The position numbers were made by a program, and so were the translations under genes. Shown here in pieces: positions 6,908-12,635 of a stretch of DNA of 12,635 bases. The first letter of the stretch is position 1, and every line of letters starts with the position of its first letter. The notes under the pieces were generated by a model, which saw nothing but the letters and a program-made list of their open reading frames with translations, had not been told where the DNA came from and made no database searches. The stretch comes from Chlamydiia bacterium (GTDB lineage Bacteria; Chlamydiota; Chlamydiia; Chlamydiales; FEN-1388), in contig JAHFTM010000022.1 of the NCBI GenBank assembly GCA_023269335.1, positions 1 to 12,635 of the forward strand. The letters are read 5' to 3'.

Positions 6908-7459
6908 ATGCCAAAGGCAAAGGAAAAAAAAGCGATGAAATCAAGTGAATCCCAGACTTTCAACCATGCAAAGCTTACTCACAAGCAACAGCAATTGATT
7001 CAAAAAATCACTGAGCCAAATCCCAATCCTGCGCAGCTGATGCTTTGTGCCAAAGAGATCGAGTTTTTGAAAGATAAAGAAGCTACCGAACTTTTTCAGC
7101 ATGTTCCAGGTATCCATTGCCTATTGCTCTATCTTTTTTTGGGAGCCCATCAAGAGGCTTGCAAGGTCACTTTTTTAACGGAGATGAGCCGAAAAATGGC
7201 GGCAAAAGAGCAGCGAGAATTGCGTGATGAGTTGATTGGAAAAGCAAAGGGCCTTTTGGATCCCGTCAATCAAGAGGCTGGTATCAAAAGCTTCGAACAG
7301 GAGATAAAACTTGGCACACGCTATCTAGAGCTTGCTGATGGCATACAGCAGCTGTTACAGCAATTTCATCCGAATGAAAAGGGTGAATCAGATGAGTTGA
7401 TGCTCTATGCGCTGGAAGGATACAAGCTGATCGCTGAGCTCTACTCCAAGCAGCGCTAA
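6908..7459 (+). CDS. Hypothetical helical protein
   Basis: A 183-aa protein that I do not recognise. It has a Lys-rich N-terminus (residues 1-12), then almost entirely helix-forming sequence with many Gln, Glu, Leu and Lys. There is one hydrophobic patch (about 67-80, PGIHCLLLYLFLGA), too short and interrupted for a confident membrane span. No signal peptide or catalytic motif is visible. The ATG lies about 8 nt after GAGGAG; a second ATG at 6901 is out of frame and runs only 15 codons. The gene lies 83 nt after the Nudix gene and beyond its terminator-like hairpin, so it is probably expressed separately. Strong ribosome site, length and codon use like its neighbours support a real gene. It could be a lineage-specific soluble protein. 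Confidence 0.75.
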   Translation: MPKAKEKKAMKSSESQTFNHAKLTHKQQQLIQKITEPNPNPAQLMLCAKEIEFLKDKEATELFQHVPGIHCLLLYLFLGAHQEACKVTFLTEMSRKMAAKEQRELRDELIGKAKGLLDPVNQEAGIKSFEQEIKLGTRYLELADGIQQLLQQFHPNEKGESDELMLYALEGYKLIAELYSKQR

Positions 7460-7483
7460 CAAGATATCTCAAAAGAGATAACG

Positions 7484-7678
7484 ATAAAAAGAGAGAGCTG
7501 CAGAACAAGATATGCAGGATCGGCTTCGCCGGCAGGATAGTTCTACAAGCTATCATATAAAGTGCATATTCTGAATTTAGAAAAATTAAAATCACAAAAA
7601 ATGATTAGTAAAACGGCTTGTGAGTATATCCTGCCGGTGAAGCCGATCTTGCTCATCGTGTTCGTCTCTCTTTTTTAT
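7484..7678. repeat. Long imperfect inverted repeat (bidirectional terminator or MITE-like element)
   Basis: The region between converging transcripts folds on itself. The core arms 7514-7539 and 7627-7652 are complementary at 24 of 26 positions; both differences become G-U pairs in plus-strand RNA. Outside the core, 7484-7496 pairs with 7665-7678 (ATAAAAAGAGAGA against TCTCTCTTTTTTAT, one base inserted), and weaker complementarity joins these blocks. Inside, ACAAGC (7545-7550) pairs with GCTTGT (7616-7621). The central loop of about 65 nt is AT-rich. Each arm ends in a T-run when read outward, so the structure could terminate transcription from both sides. Arm length and total size (about 195 bp) also fit a non-coding miniature transposable element. 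No convincing target duplication is seen, and no second copy lies in this window. Confidence 0.7.
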
Positions 7679-7695
7679 TTTAGTTCTCTTTGGTG

Positions 7696-7926
7696 TTAGT
7701 ATATCTTGGAGAGGATGTGCTGGAGAGATGTACGAGTGGTGCACTTGTATCTATCTCTACATCATAAAGTACATCAGTATGTACTTTTTTGTGCTGTGCA
7801 CGACTTGATCCAGCTATACGATTGTCTCTCATTTTCTCTCGTGCTTCAAACAAGTATCTCTTGAAGAGCTTTGGCAATGGTCGTTTTGCCACTACTTGAA
7901 GCGCCATTGAGATAGATGATTTGCAT
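7696..7926 (-). pseudogene. Decayed chloramphenicol-phosphotransferase-like P-loop kinase
   Basis: The ATG at 7926, one base after the TAA of the upstream permease, opens a frame reading MQIIYLNGASSSGKTTIAKA with an intact Walker A loop (GASSSGKT). It stops after 26 codons (TGA at 7846-7848). From about 7850 another frame carries the C-terminal signature of the same family: REKMRDNRIAG followed by VHTDVLYDVEIDTS. The final LQHILSKIY and stop (7698-7696) return to the first frame. The family is about 180 aa; only about 75 codons remain, so roughly 100 central codons have been lost, with frame disruptions at about 7850 and 7720-7740. The identification uses the Streptomyces CPT pattern from memory (RETARGDRVAG, VVHEGVEYDVEVDT). 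The intact gene would have phosphorylated a small molecule. Its place at the end of the exporter operon suggests it was once co-expressed with it. Confidence 0.72.
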
Positions 7927-7927
7927 T

Positions 7928-8710
7928 TTAGGTTCGTGCCCCGAATTGGTTACCTGACTCATAGCGCTTTAAGCCTTGGTAGAAAATAAAAACTGCCAGG
8001 GCGCTAAAGGCAAATCCACAGGCTACTAAAATGAAGGCTTTTTCCCATGAAAAGTCACGAATAAGCTCTACTGGCAGATAGGTAATAACCGCGGCTGGTA
8101 TTAAAGTGAACATCACGAGCTGTAAAATTCCAGAGTAGATGTTTGTTGGGTAGAGCGCAAAGAGAAAAAGTGATTCAGCATACCTTTCAGACAAAGCTTC
8201 TATCGGTCCAAGCCAGAATGTTACGCTATGCGCGATGACGCGTATTGAGGTAAAAACAAGGCATCCAGTACAAAGTGAGAGGCAAATCACACCAATTGTT
8301 TTGAGATCAGTGAGGTTACCGAAAAAAATGAGGAAAACAGTCGTGATAATATGACCCCACCCTTTAGCGACTGATTTCGATCCGGCAATATGCAAAAGTA
8401 TGTTTTTAGGCTGCGTCATGAAAGGATCAAGATTTCCGTTGACAATGATTTTTCCAAGATCACGTGTTCCCCCGAAAAAAATTTGTAAAAGGCCGTAAGA
8501 GCCACCACCAATGGCTAAAAGCGCAATCATATCTTTGACTTGCCAGCCACCTACACTTGTAAATGCATTGAAAAAAAACCACCACATGGTGAAAAAAATC
8601 AAATTATTGGCAAGCATCAGGCCAACTTGCATCAGGAAAGCGCCTCTTAAGCACACCTGCGCCCGTATACTTGTGCCTAAAAGACTAAAGTAAAATTTGA
8701 GCGTTGCCAT
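7928..8710 (-). CDS. ABC-2 type exporter permease, second subunit (COG3694-like)
   Basis: A 260-aa inner-membrane protein with about six transmembrane segments (near residues 25-48, 58-78, 110-130, 140-160, 180-215 and 228-250). It belongs to the ABC2_membrane_6-type permeases found beside COG4586 ATPases. The cytoplasmic coupling segment GTRDLGKIIVNGNLDPFMTQ (81-100) has the family pattern of Gly-x-Leu-Asp before a Pro-containing turn. With the preceding permease it would form the membrane heterodimer of an exporter; the substrate is unknown. The ATG is 3 nt after the stop of the other permease, with AGGTGG upstream, so the two are translationally coupled. One base after its stop begins the kinase pseudogene. 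Confidence 0.88.
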   Translation of the reverse strand: MATLKFYFSLLGTSIRAQVCLRGAFLMQVGLMLANNLIFFTMWWFFFNAFTSVGGWQVKDMIALLAIGGGSYGLLQIFFGGTRDLGKIIVNGNLDPFMTQPKNILLHIAGSKSVAKGWGHIITTVFLIFFGNLTDLKTIGVICLSLCTGCLVFTSIRVIAHSVTFWLGPIEALSERYAESLFLFALYPTNIYSGILQLVMFTLIPAAVITYLPVELIRDFSWEKAFILVACGFAFSALAVFIFYQGLKRYESGNQFGART

Positions 8711-8713
8711 CGC

Positions 8714-9502
8714 CTAACCACCTGAGATGTTAAGAATTTTAAGGCCTCGGTTGTAAGCAATCTTAAGGGCGATAATGCCGATAAGAAGCCATGCAGTGAG
8801 CATACAAAGAATTGAGAAGATTTGCCTCTGGTCAAAGCCAAAAATAAGACCGCTTCTGCCTCCTAAAATGGCAGAGTAGGGAGTGCATGCTGCAAATTTT
8901 TGTAGCCAGAGTGGATAAGCTGAAAGTGGTAAAATAAGGCCGCCGAAAATAAAGAGTAGCTTTTCCCAAATCCAGTTAGAGGGTGTCACATCATGCAGCC
9001 AAAATGACGTAAGCCCAATGAGCATTTGGAAAATAAGTCCCACGATGCCGGCAAAGAGACCTAAAAGAAGCATGAGGGCAAATTGCAAAAAGGTAAGTGG
9101 AAAACTTTGTGTCCATAAGAAGGCAAAAAGAAAGGTCACGAATCCAAGTACGACAAGCTGCAGGACAAGCTGTGCAGCCGCTTCAGTAAATGTAGCGCCG
9201 ATATAAGAGATTGGACGCGGCAAAAGGTAAGCAAGTTTTCCACTCTGGAGATCTTCTTGCATGTCTTTTTGTATTTCTGGAATGGAAATCAAGACCCACT
9301 CATTAAAGGCTATGTACCACAAAAGCGTTTCAGGATTGAATTCTGAGCGTGTGTTGATGGCGGCTACTTTCCAAAGATGCGCAAAAATAATCAGACAGGT
9401 GATTAAGAAAAGCGAAAGCCCAAAGAGCAATTTGTAATTTTTTAGCCCTTGATTAAAGGTTAGAGAAAAAAGCGTCGCATACTTATTAATTTTTTGAAAC
9501 AT
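8714..9502 (-). CDS. ABC-2 type exporter permease, first subunit (COG4587-like)
   Basis: A 262-aa inner-membrane permease with about six hydrophobic segments. The N-terminal part (MFQKINKYATLFSLTFNQGL) is a cytoplasmic amphipathic stretch, followed by a span at about 25-42. The coupling segment IQKDMQEDLQSGKLAYLLPR (77-96) fits the family pattern before the conserved Pro. Later spans lie near 110-130, 138-165, 185-205 and 235-252. The frame is open up to 9565, but that start would lie 80 nt inside the ATPase gene. ATG 9502 has AGGGA at proper spacing and overlaps the ATPase end by only 17 nt, so it is preferred. It pairs with the permease at 7928-8710 and the ATPase at 9486-10469. Substrate unknown. 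Confidence 0.88.
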   Translation of the reverse strand: MFQKINKYATLFSLTFNQGLKNYKLLFGLSLFLITCLIIFAHLWKVAAINTRSEFNPETLLWYIAFNEWVLISIPEIQKDMQEDLQSGKLAYLLPRPISYIGATFTEAAAQLVLQLVVLGFVTFLFAFLWTQSFPLTFLQFALMLLLGLFAGIVGLIFQMLIGLTSFWLHDVTPSNWIWEKLLFIFGGLILPLSAYPLWLQKFAACTPYSAILGGRSGLIFGFDQRQIFSILCMLTAWLLIGIIALKIAYNRGLKILNISGG

Positions 9503-10469
9503 ATAAATCCCTGATAACCTCTTCCATCGAAGGATCTTCGATGGTGATATCTTTAACATTGGCAATCTCTAAAGCCTTTTGAATGACTTTTTCAATTGGC
9601 TGAATGGCCAGGTCAACTTCGCAGATACAGTGAAAAGGAGGGCTTGTAAGCGATTGTACACCAGGCAAGCTGAGAGAAATTTTTTCCTCTTCTGTGATAA
9701 GTGTGACAATTTTTTTTCTCATATATGTTTTTTTAAGATCATAAATCGTGCTGTCTTTAATCAGTTCGCCCTTATCAAGAATGAGTACGCGCTCTGAGAC
9801 TTGTTCAATGTCTGCAGTGTCGTGAGAGGTTAAAAAAAGCGTGGTTTTATGCTCAAGTGACAGTCTGTTTAAAAGTGTGCGAATTTGTAATTTGGCATTC
9901 AAGTCGAGACCAATTGTAGGCTCATCTAAAAAGAGAATTTCAGGTTTATGAAGCAAGCTTGCACATAGCTCACAACGCATGCGCTCACCCAAAGAAAGTT
10001 GTCTTACAGGCTTGGCTAGAAGCTTTTCAAGTTCAAAAATGTCGATGAGTTCATGCAGCCGTTTTTTATAGACAGCTTGAGGAATCTCATAGATTTTAGA
10101 AAGGAGGGCGAAAGAATCGCTGGCGGGCAGATGATACCAAAGCTGAGATCGCTGGCCGAAGACAGTTCCGATTTTAAATCCCAGTGCAGTTCTTTTCTGC
10201 CAAGGAATAAGCCCCAGGACCTCTACATGCCCATCAGATGGATAGAGAATTCCGGTAAGTATTTTGATTGTAGTAGACTTGCCGGCACCATTTGGACCAA
10301 TAAAAGCAATTTTCTCTCCGCGTGTAATCTCGAAGGAAATATTGGCAATAGCTTTTTGTTCGTGAATCTGTGGACAAAATAGGCTTTTGATAGTTGCAAG
10401 AATGCCAGATGTAGGGGCGCGGACGAAAAAAGTCTTTGAAAGACCTCTGACAAGTATTGCAGGACTCAT
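9486..10469 (-). CDS. ABC transporter ATP-binding protein (COG4586-like)
   Basis: A 327-aa ATPase powering the ABC-2 exporter encoded by the next two genes. Walker A GPNGAGKST is at 58-66, a Q-loop region VFGQRSQLW at 103-111, signature LSLGE at 158-162, Walker B ILFLDEP at 178-184 with catalytic E183, D-loop GLD at 187-189 and H-loop His216 in LTSHD. The extended N-terminus before the ABC core (about 1-38) and the GQRSQLWYHLPASDSF block are typical of the COG4586 group that travels with two different permeases. The C-terminal region (about 235-327) is the accessory domain seen in drug- and lipid-exporting members. The gene begins 12 nt after the peptidase stop, implying one operon, although the ribosome site is weak. 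Exported substrate cannot be inferred. Confidence 0.93.
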   Translation of the reverse strand: MSPAILVRGLSKTFFVRAPTSGILATIKSLFCPQIHEQKAIANISFEITRGEKIAFIGPNGAGKSTTIKILTGILYPSDGHVEVLGLIPWQKRTALGFKIGTVFGQRSQLWYHLPASDSFALLSKIYEIPQAVYKKRLHELIDIFELEKLLAKPVRQLSLGERMRCELCASLLHKPEILFLDEPTIGLDLNAKLQIRTLLNRLSLEHKTTLFLTSHDTADIEQVSERVLILDKGELIKDSTIYDLKKTYMRKKIVTLITEEEKISLSLPGVQSLTSPPFHCICEVDLAIQPIEKVIQKALEIANVKDITIEDPSMEEVIRDLYVSKN

Positions 10470-10481
10470 ATTTTTTACTAC

Positions 10482-12020
10482 TTAACTTGACTTTTGAATA
10501 AATTCACTCAAGTCCTTTTTCATTTGGACAAGCGATGGTAGATGTGTGTACATCATGTGACCTGCTTCATAATAGTGTCTCTCGACATTATTTTGAAGTC
10601 CTGGTGGTAGCTGCAAATGATCAACAGTATAGTCTGTCGAAAAATAGGGGGTAACAAGATCGTAGTAGCCGCTGCCAATGAAGACTGAGAGTGCTGGATT
10701 TTTGATGATTGCTGACTTGAGCTGATCTGTAAGGTTTAAATATCCCATTCCGGCAGGTAAGCCCGTACATCCCCAGTTCCAAGGGTTAACAGATGGATTA
10801 ATAACGTAGTAGGGGCGCTCTTTTTTCCAGTCGAGCTCTTGATTGACATACTGAAGGTAGGCAGAGGCAAAGTTACTAGCAACAGCAGTTAGGCTTGGAT
10901 CATAGCTTGCAAATTCAGAGACCTGATTTTGATCGAGGCCAGTGATGCGAGTATCAAACCAGCCGAGTAGTTTATTTTCACTTCGTAAAAGCTCTTTATA
11001 GTAGCGATAGCTGCGAATTCGCAAGGCAGACTGCATGACATAATCAGCGCTAAGGCCTGTGTATCGGGCTAACTTTACAGCTATATCCTGTTTTTTAGCT
11101 TCCGGCAGGGTATCACCCATCAAAAGAGCGCTTGCATACTCCCCAAGAGCAAACTCTTCAACTTCGGCTAAGAGCTCCTGCAGTTTTTTTGCCTGTAGAT
11201 CGGGAGCTATTTTTTTATGATATTGTGCTGCGGCTGTTATGCTTGGCAAGGTAAGGATGTAGCTTAAGTCATTGCTAGAATCAAAGCCGAGTGCTTGTAA
11301 ATCAAGGCAGGCAGAGACTAACGCCAGGCCATTGATATTCATGTAGTACTTTTCAGAGAGTTTTTCAGCAAGCCCTACAACGCGAATCGTACCATAACTT
11401 TCGCCAAGTAAAAATTTGGGTGAGCCCCAGCGATCAAATTTTGTGACGAAGTGACGAATGAATTCTGCAATCGAGGTGATATCCTCTTCAACGCCATGAA
11501 ACTGCTTGGCATCAACGCCTTCTGCGGCTGTGCTAAAACCTGTAGATACCGGATCTACAAAGACAAGGTCGGAGCTGTCTAAAAGAGTGTAAGGGTTGTC
11601 TTCATAACGACCAGGAGGAGCGTTGTATGTAGCATCTTTAATGATCACTTTTTTAGGGCCAAGTAGTCCCATGTGTAACCAGAGAGACGCTGAACCCGGA
11701 CCGCCATTAAAGCAAAAAGTAATTGGCCTTGAGCCGGGGGGTACATCTTTAAGAAAGTAGGCTGTAAAAAAGATATTCGCTTTTTCTTTACCATCATCTC
11801 CTTTAAGCGTAAGAGTACCTGTCAGCGACTCATAAGGCAAATTTTTGTCATTTAACGAGAGAGAATGTTCTTTTTTTACTACGTCGAAACCATTTATGTC
11901 CCCAGAAGGTACCTTTGCAGGTTCTGTGGCTGTTTTTTGTGTGGTTGCATCCTGTGCACAAAGAGGTGAGATATTCAGAAAGAAAAAAGAGAGAATGAGA
12001 GAGACGATGGTATGATGCAT
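10482..12020 (-). CDS. Secreted S10-family serine carboxypeptidase
   Basis: A 512-aa exported peptidase that removes C-terminal residues from peptides (carboxypeptidase Y-like fold). The catalytic triad is visible: S208 in GESYG, D454 in GYYDLVTP and H488 in EAGHMMY. The oxyanion motif NGGPGSAS is at 105-112, and FVDPVSTGFS at 154-163 matches the family VD-PxGTGFS block. A signal peptide covers about residues 1-22 (hydrophobic 5-17, cleavage likely after LCA). Its n-region is MHHT, lacking Lys or Arg, which is unusual. The chosen ATG has only a weak GTGG upstream. A far better AGGAG site precedes an ATG at 12060 that is out of frame. The enzyme should act in the periplasm or outside. It is the first gene of the exporter operon. 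Confidence 0.93.
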   Translation of the reverse strand: MHHTIVSLILSFFFLNISPLCAQDATTQKTATEPAKVPSGDINGFDVVKKEHSLSLNDKNLPYESLTGTLTLKGDDGKEKANIFFTAYFLKDVPPGSRPITFCFNGGPGSASLWLHMGLLGPKKVIIKDATYNAPPGRYEDNPYTLLDSSDLVFVDPVSTGFSTAAEGVDAKQFHGVEEDITSIAEFIRHFVTKFDRWGSPKFLLGESYGTIRVVGLAEKLSEKYYMNINGLALVSACLDLQALGFDSSNDLSYILTLPSITAAAQYHKKIAPDLQAKKLQELLAEVEEFALGEYASALLMGDTLPEAKKQDIAVKLARYTGLSADYVMQSALRIRSYRYYKELLRSENKLLGWFDTRITGLDQNQVSEFASYDPSLTAVASNFASAYLQYVNQELDWKKERPYYVINPSVNPWNWGCTGLPAGMGYLNLTDQLKSAIIKNPALSVFIGSGYYDLVTPYFSTDYTVDHLQLPPGLQNNVERHYYEAGHMMYTHLPSLVQMKKDLSEFIQKSS

Positions 12021-12154
12021 AAGACCACTTAGTTCTTTGGTAAAGATTAATTTGGAGCATAGTGCACTCCTAGAATAAAATCAAAGCTATTCAGGTATTC
12101 AAAGAGATGGTATATGCTGATTTTTAATCGATGAGTTGTAAAGGAGGGAATTTT
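12021..12154. promoter_or_regulatory. Divergent intergenic region
   Basis: These 134 nt separate the peptidase and PEBP genes and should hold both promoters. On the minus strand TTGAAT (about 12104-12109) and TATTCT are present at a long 19-nt spacing, so no promoter is placed. AGTGCACT (12061-12068) is an 8-nt perfect palindrome next to an AGGAG reading toward the peptidase. On the plus strand AAGGAGGG (12141-12148) is the PEBP ribosome site. Confidence 0.4.
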
Positions 12155-12616
12155 ATGGCGTTTTCATTGAAGAGCAATGCGTTTAGTGAGACTGGTATGC
12201 TGCCTACAAAATATACAAGTGATGGAGCTGATGTCTCTCCGCAGTTGATGTGGAGTGAGGCTCCTTTCAATACAAAAAGTTTTGCTTTGATTATGGATGA
12301 TCCTGATAAAAAAAGTGGTATGTGGGTACACTGGGTATTGTATGATCTTCCAGCAGCTATTTTGGAGCTTTCAGAAGGTGTGCCTTGTTTGGAAACACTA
12401 GCTCATGGTGGCAAGCAGGGGAGTAACGATTATAAGAGAATAGGCTATAGTGGCCCCAACCCTCCAAAAGGTGCTCCCCACCGCTATTTCTTCAAGCTGT
12501 ATGCTTTGGATTGCCTTTTGAATCTTGAACCTAGAGCAAGTAAGCAAGATGTTGAGCAAGCCATGCAAGGGCACATTTTAGCAGAATGCCAGCTTATGGG
12601 TAGATATGGGAGATAA
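12155..12616 (+). CDS. YbhB/YbcL family PEBP (Raf kinase inhibitor-like) protein
   Basis: A 153-aa protein of the phosphatidylethanolamine-binding family. The ligand-pocket motifs are all present: DDPD at 48-51 followed by GMWVHWVLYDLP (55-66), GYSGPNPP at 97-104, and GAPHRYFFKLYALD at 106-119. Opening residues (FSLKSNAF, GMLPTKYTSDGADVSPQL) match bacterial YbhB/YbcL proteins. No signal peptide is seen, so it is cytosolic. The biochemical role of bacterial members is not settled. The frame opens at 12131, but ATG 12155 has a near-perfect AAGGAGGG seven bases upstream and is preferred; the earlier ATG would place the ribosome site inside the gene. It is divergent from the peptidase operon and appears to be a single gene within the window. 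Confidence 0.92.
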   Translation: MAFSLKSNAFSETGMLPTKYTSDGADVSPQLMWSEAPFNTKSFALIMDDPDKKSGMWVHWVLYDLPAAILELSEGVPCLETLAHGGKQGSNDYKRIGYSGPNPPKGAPHRYFFKLYALDCLLNLEPRASKQDVEQAMQGHILAECQLMGRYGR

Positions 12617-12635
12617 TTGAAAAGAGTCTTCTTGT

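Noticed and set aside
7465..7480. Small hairpin TATCTC-AAAA-GAGATA just after the hypothetical gene
   Set aside because: No T-run follows on either strand; six AT-rich pairs are weak and the large inverted repeat next to it is the better terminator.
7766..7787. Perfect 9-bp palindrome (AAAGTACAT / ATGTACTTT, 4-nt loop) followed by T residues
   Set aside because: It falls in the VHTDVLYD codons of the pseudogene, which explain the bases, and the T-run is short; no independent sign of a terminator or operator.
7680..7907. A 75-codon open frame on the minus strand
   Set aside because: Its first 19 codons are an out-of-frame reading of the P-loop segment, and its tail runs past a frame change; it is better explained as part of the kinase pseudogene.
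9503..9565. N-terminal extension of the first permease starting at 9565
   Set aside because: It would lie deep in the ATPase gene without a good ribosome site, and it adds a basic 21-residue stretch not expected of the family.
1..12635. CRISPR array, tRNA, rRNA, transposase or phage genes
   Set aside because: No spaced direct repeats, cloverleaf-like segments or recombinase/transposase motifs were seen on either strand.

Overview
The window (about 43% GC by eye, dense coding, good Shine-Dalgarno sites) looks like a chromosomal segment of a host-associated or intracellular bacterium. A eukaryotic-like pair (an ankyrin-repeat protein and a PP2C-type phosphatase with a long N-terminal extension), a cyclobutane photolyase, paired beta-carbonic anhydrases and a secreted S10 carboxypeptidase suggest an environmental chlamydia (Parachlamydiales). 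A Legionella-like gammaproteobacterium is the main alternative. No rRNA, tRNA or phylogenetic marker gene is present, so this placement is inference.

Layout. (1) 29-3899, minus strand: ankyrin-repeat protein, then PP2C phosphatase, then photolyase. (2) 3900-4063: AT-rich divergent intergenic region. (3) 4064-6824, plus strand: a compact group of exported beta-carbonic anhydrase, DUF805 membrane protein, HdeD/DUF308 membrane protein, a second cytosolic carbonic anhydrase with its own strong extended -10 promoter, and a Nudix hydrolase ending in a terminator-like hairpin. (4) 6908-7459, plus: an unrecognised helical protein. (5) 7484-7678: a long imperfect inverted repeat between converging genes, either a bidirectional terminator or a MITE-like element. 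(6) 7696-12020, minus: S10 serine carboxypeptidase, an ABC-2 exporter (ATPase plus two different permeases), and the decayed remnant of a chloramphenicol-phosphotransferase-like kinase gene whose start codon nearly abuts the last permease. (7) 12155-12616, plus: a YbhB/PEBP-family protein.

How the parts may work together. The two carbonic anhydrases share about 76% identity over 186 residues, counted by eye. They bracket two small membrane proteins, one of the acid-resistance-linked HdeD family. One anhydrase carries a signal peptide and the other does not, which suggests a CO2/bicarbonate and pH-homeostasis locus acting on both sides of the inner membrane. The ankyrin and PP2C genes are candidate host-directed proteins. 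The S10 peptidase and ABC genes are spaced like one operon, but the exporter substrate cannot be read from sequence.

Main points for a second look: the carbonic anhydrase/HdeD locus, the inverted repeat whose two arm differences both become G-U pairs in plus-strand RNA, the internally deleted kinase pseudogene missed by simple ORF calling, a photolyase with Phe in place of the usual substrate-stacking Trp, and several start-site corrections. No clearly unprecedented system was found.
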